Of a stretch of 64,000 nucleotides of DNA, positions 37,123-49,391 are shown one piece after another. Under the pieces are notes generated by a model. It saw only the letters and a program-made list of their open reading frames with translations, ran no database searches and was not told where the DNA came from. The DNA is from Akebia trifoliata (Eukaryota; Streptophyta; Magnoliopsida; Ranunculales; Lardizabalaceae), in NCBI GenBank assembly GCA_017979445.1, contig CM030708.1, positions 31,128,721 through 31,192,720 of the forward strand, written 5' to 3'. How positions within the stretch are numbered: position 1 is the stretch's first letter; each line of letters opens with the position of its first letter. Position numbers and translations under genes: made by a program.

Positions 37123-37130
37123 TATTTATA
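37123..37130 (-). promoter_or_regulatory. TATA box of the WDL gene
   Basis: TATAAATA on the minus strand, about 30 bp before the inferred start near 37095. The surrounding DNA is relatively GC-rich and CG-containing (AACGGCGTTAG, ACCGCCGCG), unlike the flanking intergenic DNA. This fits a promoter. Confidence 0.55.
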
Positions 37131-37739
37131 CTCACGTTACAGCTGTCTGCTGTTAACGGCGTTAGAGGTTTACCGCCGCGTTATTTCGAATTTTGTGGTC
37201 GATCTTCTACCTATCTGAGTTGCATATAGCAACATAGGGAGTGGGGACAATTGCTATTAAAATGACTATAATACCCCCAATAGAAAGTGGAATTTGTCGG
37301 ATTTAAAAATAAAAATTATTAGTGTCGTGGGAACTGGGAAACAACCATTAAATTGACAGAGTGAGCTAAGGATTTGTGGTGCATCTGCATCATACACCGT
37401 TGATTGATGGTCTTGATTCAACTAATCCTCCTTTAGAAATCTGAAATCCATGTAATCCACTCTGAAAGATCAACTTAAACTTTTGTCCAGATACGCGGCA
37501 AGCATGCAAAGCAGAAGTCATATAATACAAAGGATAAGGTCTAATGGAAACTTCTTGGGACCAGTAATGCTTCTAACTAAAGAACTAATGCAAGGTCACT
37601 CTTACTAATATAAAAGGTGCTGATGATGTGTCCATTTTGGATGATTAGATTGACATGCCGATAAATTGTCAATTTTATAGTTCGAACCCCTACTTGGCCC
37701 TTTAGATTTATCTTGATTTGCTTAATATGTGTGATTTGT

Positions 37740-38040
37740 GGGATATTACATGTCTATTCAAGTTCAGTACGATAAGGGGAGAGCTCTTCGGCTAGATCAG
37801 ATCCGGAAACAGCCTACGCTTAGTGTGATCCTGTCTGATAACGAACGGAACGCTAGCTATATGCTTAAGACATCTATCTTGGCTTGGTTTGCAGTTAGCG
37901 GTACTGTATCCCCTGGTTAGAGAGAACTGGTTGAAGCGGTAACCGTTCTTCACACTAGAAAGAAGGCAGCAGCAGCACCGAACCCCCTTAGTGTCAACCC
38001 GCGAAGTCAATTAGTGGGGGAGGATGAAATATGGTATTTT
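37740..38040. other. Candidate organelle-derived (mitochondrial-like) insert
   Basis: This block is markedly more GC-rich than its surroundings. It holds strings such as GGAGAGCTCTTCGGCTAGAT, CGAACGGAACGCTAGC and GAAAGAAGGCAGCAGCAGCA that have the look of plant mitochondrial intergenic DNA. No organelle gene could be recognised in it. It stops abruptly at AT-rich sequence on both sides. The assignment is by composition only. Confidence 0.3.
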
Positions 38041-40122
38041 AAGAAGTTTATCATTATGTGTTGCCCCTATAGTCAAGTCTATGAGTCTAGACCTCTTTAT
38101 TGTACAAAATACAAATAATAATAATAATAATTTAAAAAAAATACATTGATAATTTTGGATGATTAGGTCACGGTGATGCATTCGTTCTATGCCAAGACTA
38201 AGATATTAACTCTAATGATTTATCATCTCATATTTATTATAAAAAAAAATAAGATTGTATGGTTATCTAAGAAAATGATTAGAATAAAAAAATTAGAGGG
38301 AATTTATTAGATATTCATATTCTTTTATTTCGAAAGATTTTTCTCGAGCTACTACTAATTATTTTCTCAAGAGTCGTCTTCAACTCCCTTATTTCACTAT
38401 CACTCTCCATCTTGTTTTGATGTAATGATTTGAGTTGCCATCAACTTAATTTAGGGCAAAAAACAGGGACACTACAACCAATCTTTCAAGATGTATGTTC
38501 ATTTGTAGTAAAACATAAATAACTAAATAACTTTTTAAGGTATTTTGGGAATTTCACATTGAAATCCAAAGAAAAAAAATAAATCAGGTGGATATAGTTT
38601 GTTTTGCCAGCCTCGACGCTTGAATTTTGAGCCTTTGAAAAGCTTTAAAAAAAAAAAAAAAAATTGAAAGAAACAAAATGCTATCCATCCAATACTTGGA
38701 CTCAATAATTGAGTCACTTATACGAGTATCATTATTCCAACATTTTAAATGGATCCAGATTTATAAACCATTTCCACTCCTCTTTGATATGTCCTCTGCA
38801 AAGGAAATTAAAATTCATAAAAAAAAATAAATAAATAAAGAAATATCTACCATACATAGGTTAATTGTACATATTTATACACATACATGAGCCTTTTTAA
38901 TATATATATTATGGTGAATCGAACATGAGACCAGATAGGGCTTTCCTAGCTGAGTGAGATTCCCCATCAAATAGACAATTAAGATAAGAGAAAAAACACA
39001 TAATTACTAAAGATCAATAGTAAGATTAGTATAGTTTTTTCTACTTGGAAACTCTTAGCATCTCAATTGTCTACTTGCCTGAGACATTGTGGGTTTGGAA
39101 AAAGACATCACAAGAAGTGTAGAGGAACTGCTAACGTTTGATGAAGAGCTAATTCTAGATCTCTAAAATGTGATTCCAACTCGAGTTTTTCTAGGTAAAT
39201 TATCTCTGAACTATTTTGTTTTCTTTTAAATTGGATCTGACGGACCCAACCCGAATTGCTTGATTTAGGTAAGAGTAATTTTGTACTACTTTACTTATTT
39301 GATAATTACTATATTATTTTATTTTACCATTATAAGTTTTTTATTTTATAGGAATTCAAATTATAGTATGGAAATAGAAAAAGGTGAAAATCTAAAAATA
39401 TAATTTCCAAAATATTATATCGTTTGGGTCCGAGTAGATATAAGAATGAATACCTATCCAACTCGGCGCCAATTTAGATTAAGTGATATCAAATCATTCT
39501 CAACACATCTTTTGACTGAATCTACTCCAAGAGTCCAAACCCATAAAATTTGAATTTTTGAACGTTAGGATTTCCCGCCCATTTTATTCAACCAAGGTTG
39601 AGTGGCTTTCCTAAATCCTCCCAAATGTGAATCTGAAATTTTGATGTTTCAAAATCTGAGGTTATTTTAGTAATTTTGAAGCAAATTCATATGACCATTG
39701 TCAAATCTCGAGAATTGATGTATAATCCCTCGTTTCAACGATTGGACTTTTATGTTTCACCTGATTAAAGTGCTTTGTGTCCCAATTATTTCGTGGGCCC
39801 CATTTGATTAGTCTCGCTAATCTGTTCGATAAAGTCCTTACACCCCTTCTTGGGTAAAGTTAAAATGTTATCTTATTTTATTCAAAAAGTGCTTTTTTAA
39901 TCTAAATTCTTAAAAATGACAAAAAGAATCCAAATCTATGTGCTGTCAACGGTTAGGTTTGGATCATCTATTCAATCCGGATCCATTCAGATACAATGCA
40001 AGGGGGTAATGGGATTTCAAATTGAACTTGAGCGACCCAAATGCCAATTTTGACCTAATTTTGATGTCTTGACGTCAGCTTTGGTTGACCATCCTCATGT
40101 GGCTTAGTATATATTCTAGAAT

Positions 40123-40567
40123 AATTTACCAAAACGGTAGAGTTTTCGAAATTAATTTTGAAAACGATACACTGTAGCAATTAATTCCGAAAATGGTAAA
40201 TTTACCGTTTTTGGAATTAATATTTTTTATCAAAACAGTAAAAACAGTAAAATATTTTTTTTTATACTGAAAATACCCTTTTTTTTTGTTTTACATATAT
40301 ATTTAAAATTTTAACCTTAAAAAAATGAAAATTCAACTAAAAATATTCACTCTCTTTCGTTAATCCAACAATCATATGTATTTATAATTTTTTTTTACCG
40401 AAATTAATTTTATTTTTGTAATTTCAGTCAAAAAATAAAAAAGGGCATTTTCGGTATAAAAAAATACATTTGACTGTTTTTACCGTTTTGATAAAAAAAA
40501 TTAATTCCAAAAATGATAAATTTACCATTTTCGAAATTAATTACTACAGTGTACCATTTTGGTAAAT
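40123..40567. mobile_element. Large foldback MITE, arms about 125 bp
   Basis: The left arm reads TTTACCAAAACGGTAGAG, then ATTCCGAAAATGGTAAATTT and ATCAAAACAGTAAAAACAGT. The right arm, reverse-complemented, reads TTTACCAAAATGGTACAC, TTTCGAAAATGGTAAATTT and ATCAAAACGGTAAAAACAGT. The loop is AT-rich with no ORF. Confidence 0.8.
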
Positions 40568-41382
40568 AAACGAAAAGTTGTGCATGTTTTGGTAAATCTG
40601 CCTATATTCTATACTGGATAATATCCTATTAGAATGGAATTATTGGATCAAGGTTTATCCGTACCCATTGTTAAGAATGAGATCGGATCGGATCTTTAGG
40701 TTGTCCTGAGCCACTGATAAGCAGATCATGTGACTGATAGATGGTTTTGTTTGATAATTTTAGTTACGAATCCAGGGGCATTTACGAGAATGTATCATTG
40801 CTTCTAAATTAAATAGAATATGGTGGATTTAAAGCGCAACACGAAGAGTCCGTGGAGCGTACTTGAGTGGAATAACTGAACTCATATTCATGTTGCTGTG
40901 TTGGAGACCCAATCAACCATAATATGTGATTGGGGGTGAGGTGGAACCCACGGTTTGCTTGATGATACTCCGTGATCTAATAAGATTAACATTTGAAGTG
41001 GGAACGAAGGAATTCAAGATTTGTTATGAATCTCGAGGATCTATAACAAATCTCGAGGGTCTAATTTGATGGTGGATGAACCTTAGTAAGGTCTTTTTTT
41101 ATTTTTTTTTTCTCTTTACTAAGTAAGGTCAGCTAGATTCATAAATGATAACCCTGAAGGGTTGGGGTGAGGGTCAAGAGTAGTCTTTGGAAGCAGACGT
41201 CTTGAGTTTGAATTCTTCCTTATATAGGTCACCCTTGAAGATTTATCTAAAAAAATTACTTGATACATGTGGGGGGATGAAATTACACATGCCCAAGGAC
41301 AAGTCAGATGCTTTATGAGGATCCAACACTTCGATTCTATAAAAAAAAAAAAAAAAGAGAAATTATCACTAGCATCCAAACG

Positions 41383-41510
41383 TGGTGGCGTGCACATAAT
41401 CATAACTAGATGCTTTTCCTCGAGATATAAATATCATATAGTTGATGAAAGGCAATGGCTTTGTGCACAAATAGTGTTATGGACATATGTTGTAGGATGT
41501 CAGTGTAGCA
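41383..41510. mobile_element. Degenerate shared-hairpin MITE, copy 6
   Basis: GTGGTGGCGTGCACATAATC is followed by the core TAGATGCTTTTCCTCGAGAT and GATGAAAGGCAATGGCTTTG. The arm sequence GTGCACA and the core match the family, but the two halves pair only weakly. Confidence 0.5.
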
Positions 41511-43351
41511 AGACTGTTTATTTGATCATTTCTAAAGCCACGTTTTTTACAATAAGGGATCAAAACAAAGATAAAAATAAAAAAAATAAAAATCTTTGAC
41601 AATAATTTATTTGTTAGTCAAAGAAAACAGTTGACTTAATTTAATGATTGAATTATGTGCAATTAAAATGCACCTAACTATTCCTGTATATCTTTTTTAA
41701 AACATGTAACATATATGTCAAAACTTGAAATTATAGATGAGCTGATGGGTGTGTTTGAAATGGTAGTTGGAATTACAACTCCCACCTTAAAATTTTAATT
41801 GGTTGTGTGATCCATTGTAACTCTAAGAAAGTCCTCAACTCCTATTTTTAAAGGAGTTACAACTCCCATCCATGTGGGTGAGATTTACAACTCCATGCAC
41901 AAATCTTTAATCACAAAAATCGAGTCAACTCATTTGAATCATCTAATATATAAATCATTTAACTAATTTTACATTATTAATAATCTTGATTCTTTTTTTA
42001 AGAATTATATTTTTTTAAATAAAAATAAGGTGATTAGAATAGGGTATAAAATGGGTTAGATTTTATTCAAAATTTGAGTAATCCAAATCCAAATTTAGCA
42101 ATTTTGAATCTTTAGAGTAGATCTGAATAAAAATATGATTCAGATATGAGTTGATGCCCCTTAACCAGAGTCAAATTAGGGTCAGATACAGATCCATCCC
42201 TAAATCAACTAAACTAACTGGCACCTTTTGAGAAAGATACATGTTATCAAAGGTCACCTAAAAAGAGGGGTACGTGCAACATTCACATGGTCAAATTTCT
42301 CAAATGGGAAGCATTAATTAAGGCCTCACATAAGTCATAATATGTTTTACTAGTTAACTAAAACACAAATATACTTAAAACTTATAAAAGATGCAAAAGT
42401 GATTTGTTGATCAAGTTAATCAGTCATAAGTGTATGGTATTTTTCTTCGTTTTGATTTTTCACGGTGAAGTGAGAGGGGCCGAGGTTATAGTCAGCATGG
42501 AAATTGATCGTATGACATACGAGAAATTGGATGATAATATATGAACCCAAATAAGATTTATAAAAAGATTCTATCCATACCAAATATAAAAAAATTAAAT
42601 ATTACCGATGGACCCTCTAACGATCCCTATTTTGCCATCATTCGTGGTTCCGAAGGGGTGTAGGGGCGAGCGATGATGGATTGATGAAGGTCCAAACTCC
42701 TAAGTGTGTTCGAAGCTAGTTTTCCTGTTTTAGTGACTAGCAAGACTAGACGACGTCGAAACTATGTGTAGGGATATCGATTGGATTGGTCGATCCGGTG
42801 AAACTTGGAGTGGATCTTTAGCAAAGAATCACATCCAAGGCCAATCCAGCCCAGCCTTACTACATCTGGACCAAGAGAGAGAGATGAGCCTACACCCAGG
42901 TCCAAGCTCGATTCACTAAATAAACAGGCCTTGTTTTAACCAGCCCAATATCATATTGGGTTTAGTATTCTGGTAATAGTCCAAGCCTAATCCATCGCGG
43001 GCCGGGCCTCGGGCCAGGCTGGACCATTGACATCCCTGGATTACAGTTGAGAATTAAGACAGACAATATGTAATGTAAGCAAGATATGAGATGAAAAATG
43101 ATGCTGTCAGGTAGAGGACTCTCATCCCATGATCTAGATCGTTGGATGTCTTTAAATTCAATCAAGGACTTTAATCCAACGGTCTAGACCTAAGGTCGAC
43201 GTTCTCGTTCTGATGACACCAAATCGCCATCTCTTGGAAGAACTTAACAGAATAACCGCTTGATACAATTTGACAAACAAACCTTTTAGTCCGTTAAACA
43301 AATTTCTAACCGTCAAGGAAACCGCCAATACAATAACCAAACAAATTGTGA

Positions 43352-43397
43352 CACGTGTACATTTTCAATGGGCGCCAAGAAGCGACGCCTTTATAAA
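43352..43397 (+). promoter_or_regulatory. Promoter of the ALBA gene: G-box and TATA box
   Basis: A palindromic G-box core CACGTG at 43352-43357 (context GACACGTGTAC) is followed by CTTTATAAACC (TATA box, about 43390-43397). The coding start is at 43529, allowing a 5' UTR of about 100 nt that contains GAGA-rich sequence. A G-box can bind bZIP or bHLH factors, including abscisic-acid- and light-responsive ones; actual regulation is unknown. Confidence 0.55.
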
Positions 43398-43528
43398 CCA
43401 TCCTTTGTAACAGATGCACAATCATACTTCAACGAACTTGGTTTTTCGAGCAAGCTTTGCCAAGAGAGAGAGAGAAACAGAGAAAGAGAGTGAGAAAGAG
43501 AATTTGTTTCGTTTCGCGAGAGATTTCA

Positions 43529-46053
43529 ATGGAGGTGATTACAGTTGTAGACGTCAAGAACGAGAATGGCAGCACTGGATCTCAGAAGAAGAACAGAATT
43601 CAGGTTTCAAACACAAAGAAACCGATCTTCTTCTACGTGAATCTCGCCAAGGTCAATCTCTCTTCTCTTCTTATACTTGTTCGTAACATTAGGGTTTCGT
43701 TTTCTCAAATTTTCGGCGTATATGCTTTATGATTTCATCTGGTTCTTGATATATAATATTATTGACTCTTTGATTAGATCTTATCCTGAAATCGTTGAAG
43801 GAACATATAAAATGTTTTAATTTCGATTCAATTTCTTTCTGTTGTTGGATCTTGTAATCGTTGAAGGAACACTATAAATTTTTTTAATTTCGATTCAATT
43901 TCTTTCTGTCGTTTGATCTGAAGTATTTATTTGATATTTCATTATTTTTCTTTTTCTAAGAATTTTATATAATTTTGGCTCTTTGGTTAAATCTTACCTT
44001 GAAACTGTAGAAGGAAAACTATCAGAAGTTTTAATTTCGATTCAGTCACTTTCTGTCGTTGGATCTGAAGTACTTAATTGACATTTTATTCTTTCTTCTT
44101 AGAATTGTAGTTTCTTGATCTGAAGTATTTGGTTGATTTTAATTTAATCTCTCTCTTTTATATTGGATCAATCGCGTTCTTTCAAATCTTCTTTCATTCT
44201 CTTCTTCGTGAATCATAGCTGGTAGATATTTGTTCTGGAAATGATTTAGACAAGATTTTAGATGGTTTTGATGCAAAAGTGTATTTGATCATTAAAAAAT
44301 GTACAGTAGCGTGATCTGCTTGTGAAATGTGAAGATTACATTAGAAGATCTGTATTCTTTCATGAATAAAATGAATAATTTGGTACTATATGAGGTATTA
44401 ATGTATGATAGGTTCTAGTTCTTAATTTATTGTATGAAGTCAAAGATTGTCCAGAGTTTTCTTATTTCGTTTTCCAATCTGAAATTTTAGTTGATTGAAT
44501 GAGATTAGATGTATTTAGGGGTCTTTTTCTTTTGCTTGATTTGTAGTTGTTTGATCAAAAGTGTAATAATCCTGCTCTTTGAATCGTAAGAATTTTTTTA
44601 AAGTTTATTTCTTTTTGTTTTACAGAAATACATGCAACTCCACAATGAGGTTGAGCTTTCTGCCTTGGGCATGGGTATATTTTCTTAAACTGATCTATTC
44701 ATTCTTTATTTTGTTAATTAGAGAATGAAAGACTACTTTTATTTTCCTTTTCCATATCTTTATATTATTTATTTTGCCGAAATTGATTTTCTTTCTCTGA
44801 AATTCAATAATTTTTGTTTGTCTGAGTTTTCAACACTTCATTCAATAGAATCTTTTTAGACTTTAGTACAGGACTATCGGATATCTCTACCACTACTACC
44901 TTCCTCACTTCTGCGCACTATAGAACATTTTTATTGGCTGCACATGCATTCGTTGAAAGGTTAACCCTTTCATGAAGAAAATCAACAGATTATAAATCTG
45001 GTGGTTCCTCTCATCATTTTGCTCTGCAGCCAAACAGGGCAAATGTCCTTTATCTTTCTGGTTGTATTTTTCGGCGTGTTTGTGCAAGGACTCTGAGTAC
45101 AGCCATCTAAACCTATAGTTAGGTCTTGGCTTTTCTCAATGGAATTCTTTTTCACTAATTCAGAAAGATAAATTCATGAGGTTAGGACTATTAGAATGCA
45201 TTGATAATTTTCGAGGATGATCTCCACAGTATGAGAACTCATTACATTGTTTAATTATCCAACATGATACTAATGAGGCCCTACAAGTGGGAGTACAAAC
45301 AACGATAAGATATTATCTAATCATCTGAACTCTCTTACAAAAGAAGTTGCTTCATCTCATTAAATAAGATAAGCATAAGATATTATCTAATCATCTGAGA
45401 TTGTAGAGCATTTGGAAGGAGGTCTACAATAACAGTAGGAGAGTAAAATTAGAGAGGGAAAGAGAGTGGGGTTATGATAGAACCAGAAAAGTCACTGTGA
45501 ATGTATACTCCTAATGTATGTTTTGCCTTCTTACCAAGTGATTTTCTCCAACTTTCATTGTCTATTTTTTTTTCAGCAATTGCTACGGTTGTCACAATTT
45601 CTGAGATTCTAAAGAACAGTGGGTTGGCCATTGAGAAGAGTAAGAAGTCCATACTCATCATTTATAAAAGAAAAACATTGCTAATTTACTTAATTGTATT
45701 AACCGATATTTCTGGGGTTGGCTGGAACAGAGATTTTGACATCCACAGTTGATATGAAAGATGAAACTAGAGGCAAACTTGTTCAAAAAGCCAAGGTGAG
45801 TGCCGGGTTTGAAATCATGCCTTGATTTTTATCCATTAATCATACTAATGTATGGGTTTGATTAATTAAAATTATCATGTTTTCTTATCATTTATATATC
45901 AGTTATTTTAACTTTTATCTTGATTTGTAGATTGAGATATTTCTGGAGAAGACTGAGAACTTTGATAATCTGGTGCCTGCTGCTGCTGCTGCTGCTGCTA
46001 CGGCATCGGAGACAGATGCAATTGACAAGAAGGAAGATGATACAGCAGCATAG
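43529..46053 (+). CDS. ALBA: ALBA1/ALBA2-type DNA/RNA-binding protein
   Basis: Five exons join in phase: 43529-43651, 44626-44674, 45577-45639, 45731-45795 and 45931-46053 (TAG), a 140-aa product. The Alba fold spans about residues 19-110. It reads KKNRIQVSNTKKPIFFYVNL, then KYMQLHNEVELSALGMAIAT, VVTISEILKNSGLAIEKKI and LTSTVDMKDETRGKLVQKAK, close to Arabidopsis ALBA1 and ALBA2. Small single-domain plant Alba proteins bind nucleic acids; ALBA1/ALBA2 bind R-loops as a heterodimer and help genome stability. The C-terminal tail has a run of alanines encoded by a GCT/GCN triplet repeat (about 45979-46005), then an acidic end. All introns are GT-AG. Intron 1 (about 1 kb) contains an internal imperfect tandem repeat. 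Which of the two paralogues it matches best is not decided. Confidence 0.95.
43778..44082 (+). repeat. Imperfect tandem repeat in ALBA intron 1
   Basis: A unit containing AATCGTTGAAGGAACA, then TTTTAATTTCGATTCAATTT and CTTTCTGTNGTTGGATCT occurs twice back to back (about 43790 and 43853). A third, more diverged copy lies at about 44005-44075 (GAAACTGTAGAAGGAAAACT, TTTTAATTTCGATTCAGTCA). The copies sit near the 5' end of the first intron. Confidence 0.8.
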
Positions 46054-47708
46054 TTCTACTGGAATTTCATTTTCTGTAGCCTATTGTTCCATTCTTTTCA
46101 TTACATAAGATAGACCTTTTACTGTTAGAACTGCTGCTAATGTTGACGACAAGGAGTTAAGAGAGTAGAGAGATAGCAAATTAGCATGGGGAGATACCAT
46201 GGACCATTTCATCTGTATGCTTTCCTCTACCCTCATTTCTTTTGTCAGAGTCGTCGAGATTGTCTCTGTAGATTGCTTTTAGACTTTGTATCATCTATGT
46301 TCCTACCAGTTACTTCACTAAATCGATTAATTGAGGGTTAAATAGAAAAAAAGTTCTACTGATCCTTTTAGTCATCCATTTTGTTGTTCTCTGTGTGTTT
46401 TGTCAAAAACCCTCAGCTTAGGAGAAATAGAGCTCAGGTTTATAATGTTGTTATAAGTAACAGATGCTTTTCAGTTTTCTAACTTTCATAATGTCATGAA
46501 GGGGTGCCATGCCAACTTGGCTAAAGTTGGTAAGGCGTGTGGAGTGTTAGCATAATTTACTTGAACCCACTTTCATGACTACCACTGAACAATTACCCAG
46601 GTTTGTCTCGGAAAATATTGTTTGACATGATTTACTTCTACAAAATGGAAAATATTGATGGTTTCAAATAATGTAGTGGTGGCGGATTGAAGGCCATTCC
46701 TTTTGCTAATTTGGGTTCATACCTATGTATTACTTCCTATATGTATATATAGATGAAACAAATGTGATAATTCATTCTGACGGTTTGTGATGGTGAATCA
46801 CAAATGGAGGATGATATATTCATAGTTTCAGGGACTTAATGTAATTTTCGATTCCCATGTATGCTTCGACCACTTCTGGGATTCTAAATTCCATGGTACT
46901 TCGTAACTAATGAATAATGACATTCTTATAATTTTGAAGATATATAGTCATAAGAGTATCTGTTTCACTCCTAGTATATACGCATTTTGGCTTCTTTCCC
47001 CATCATTTAGCTTTGTAATACATAATTGGTCCTTTCTTGATCGGTAAAACTGTTTTTAATGAAATCAGTAACTTTGTGATGGTGGACTTTACTATCTAGC
47101 ACTTTCTATAGTCGTCAGTCTTATAAAAGTTTTTTCGTTCTTTTAATTTAATTGGGATGCATTGATCACATGGTACTCTAGAAGCACACCTCTGCTCTAA
47201 TAACCATTTGACTGTACTTTTATGAGCAAAATCCTCATCAGGCAATTTGTTTGGCAATGTCCAATGACAGACAATTACAGTAAAGGCTACAAAAGATCGA
47301 GAGGAAGATCCAAAATAAAGTGAATGGAGGTGACTCTGAACATAATTGAATAGAGGAACATGATTTGTTTAACTAGACAAATGCTACATGAGATTCAACC
47401 CATTGATTCTTCTTGGAGTTTGCACGACAAAAGATAACATACATTTGATGCTATAAAAAGTCCATGATTAGCTGATGATCTAACTTCATGACGCCACGTG
47501 TATTTAAAATTTAAAAAAAAAAAGTGGTTGGTTAGTTGTGGTGCTTGGATTTTACTTGCTTTTTCAATGGCAGAAAACAACAAATCTCTGTTCAACAAAA
47601 GATGTGTTTTAAAAATATGTATGATGATTTTTTTTATTAATTTTCACAAATATATGATAGTAAATATTTGATTATTTAAAAATCTCTCTGTTAATGAATA
47701 AAGGAAAA

Positions 47709-47878
47709 TGCTTAAGTAACATTTAAATGTTTGTTGATTCTCACATTGCTAACGTGGATGTATGTACGAAACCATAAATGCTTTTCATCGAGATATGAGT
47801 GAAAAACATCTATGATTATGTGTGTACATCCACATCAGCAATGTGAGAATTGATGTACACTTCAATGTTACTCTAGCA
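47709..47878. mobile_element. Shared-hairpin MITE, copy 7
   Basis: Ends TGCTTAAGTAACATTTAAAT and TTCAATGTTACTCTAGCA are complementary. Inner arms TTGATTCTCACATTGCTAAC and ATCAGCAATGTGAGAATTGA pair well. The core ATAAATGCTTTTCATCGAGA, then GTGAAAAACATCTATGATT, is the family hairpin. This is one of the best-preserved copies. Confidence 0.85.
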
Positions 47879-47911
47879 AGACCCATGAACAAAACATATG
47901 ACAAGATTAAG

Positions 47912-48667
47912 GGTATGTTTGATAACACTTCTGAAGTTTGGAGTTTGAAGTCTGATGTTTGTTTTTTGAAATCTGGAATATAGAATTTGAAATTTTATTT
48001 TGAAAAAGTTGTTTGTTTATTATTTTTAAAAGCTTCTGGTTACAAATAGAATTTTAAAATATAATGACCATGTTGATAATAATACCCTTTTGTAATTCTA
48101 ATAAATTGTTAACCGAAAAACATAATATGTTATGCATAATGAAACCATCCACACATTTAATTTCAATTTTTAACACATCTAACACTCCAAAAATATTGCT
48201 TTAAAATTGAATTCATATTTTAAAAATTATATTCCAACAAGGTAATAGTCAAATAATCATTCATTTTCTAATTGAAAAATATCGGGTTTTAAGATTTATA
48301 TAAAAATATAAGGTTTTCAAACATGAAACGAGAGAAAGGGGAGAGACTTTGACAACATAATTGTAGAGAAAGGAGGGGTAGAAAAAAAATGAGAAGTAGA
48401 AAAATTAAAAATAAGGGTTTTAAGGTTCATATAAAGAAAAGATAAGTGATAGAAATTTAAGGTTTTGAGGAGGGTAGTTTAGGAATAAAAAAATCAGATT
48501 TCAGAAGTTTCGTTCAACATCCCTCAATCGTTAGTTCAAAACTTCTAAATTTTGGTTCTGAAGTCTGAAATCTGAATCAAAACAAACGAAAATAAATCTT
48601 CTAAAGTTTGAATTTTAAAGGTGGACCACCTCCATTCAGACTTCAGAAGTGTTACTAGACACACACC
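47912..48667. mobile_element. MITE with GTAACACTTCTGAAG termini, copy 1
   Basis: The left end is GGTATGTTTGATAACACTTC, then TGAAGT. The reverse complement of the right end is GGTGTGTGTCTAGTAACACT, then TCTGAAGT. AAG flanks both ends as a possible 3-bp duplication. Shared phrases with copy 2 (61302-61897) include TTCTGGTTACAAATAGAATT and GGTGGACCACCTC. No ORF. Termini and duplication size fit a PIF/Harbinger-type MITE. Confidence 0.75.
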
Positions 48668-48710
48668 AAGTCTTATGCGATGGACTTATTCCATAATTTT
48701 ACAAGAGACA

Positions 48711-49084
48711 TTTTCCTTACTAACTTAGTAAGATTTTAAGCCTTACCTAGTTTTGCTCAAATCGATTGCCACATCAGTAATCCAACAACACAATCCTATA
48801 ATTTTTTTTTTTTTCAAAAAACTCAGATCAATAAAAAAAATTTTTATATTTTTTATTATTATTTTGATCCAAGGTTTTGAAAGTTGACGGCTATCGAATT
48901 TTCACATAACTCAAAAACTTAAAATTGAAATTCAACGGTGAAAAGTAATTGTTTTTTGAATTTTTTTTTCAGAGTTCATAGAATTTTGTCCTCTACAACG
49001 TTGAAGTATCAGATCATATTTTTGGATGCATCAAGGTGAGCTCAAGGACCCTTAGTGAGGGCGAAATCTTTACTTAGTAAGGTT
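48711..49084. mobile_element. MITE, TTACTAACTTAGTAA-type termini, copy 2
   Basis: The left end is TTTTCCTTACTAACTTAGTA and the right end ATCTTTACTTAGTAAGGTT, complementary to it. It matches the copy at 14052-14351 in ends and in GTGAGGGCGAAATC. It lies immediately after the preceding MITE. Confidence 0.65.
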
Positions 49085-49333
49085 AGATGGACTCTAATTT
49101 TTTTTTATCTCATGGTTGCCAATCATCTCACAATTTGATAATAAAATTGGTGGGATCCATCATGTGAGTCTTCTGTGAGAAGTAAAGAAGGAGAAAAAAA
49201 GGATGATATTATTAACTGATCAATTTTTTTACTTATAACACACCAAACTATATGGAGATCATCATTCAATAAGAATTGATAGGTTGTAAGCAAAAGTAGG
49301 CGTGCCAATAGAATCTCTCGAGGGAAAAACCCC

Positions 49334-49341
49334 TATAAAAA
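49334..49341 (+). promoter_or_regulatory. Likely TATA box of XRCC4
   Basis: CCCTATAAAAAAA lies about 58 bp before the XRCC4 start codon. That leaves a 5' UTR of roughly 25-30 nt, short but possible. No other core promoter sequence stands out nearby. Confidence 0.4.
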
Positions 49342-49391
49342 AAATTCTGTTTGAAGTTCGAAGTTTAAAGCTTCTCCAAGAAGTTGCAGCG

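Larger units (their letters stand above)
37131..43340. other. Intergenic interval between WDL and ALBA genes
   Basis: About 6 kb without a supported gene. It contains a candidate organelle-derived insert, a large foldback element, a degenerate shared-hairpin MITE (41383-41510) and a GC-rich degenerate stretch near 42980-43030. The rest is AT-rich with nothing I can define. Confidence 0.6.
46340..49330. other. Intergenic interval between ALBA and XRCC4 genes
   Basis: About 3 kb after the likely ALBA 3' UTR. No gene is supported. The second half is almost entirely MITE: copies at 47709-47878, 47912-48667 and 48711-49084 lie end to end. The first half is unique-looking AT-rich DNA with nothing definable. 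Confidence 0.65.

Noticed and set aside
42980..43030. GC-rich CGGGCCGGGCCTCGGGCC stretch suggesting a CpG-rich regulatory site
   Set aside because: It resembles the GGGCCAGGC-rich end of a degenerate hAT-type MITE and lies 500 bp from the ALBA promoter with no supporting motif.
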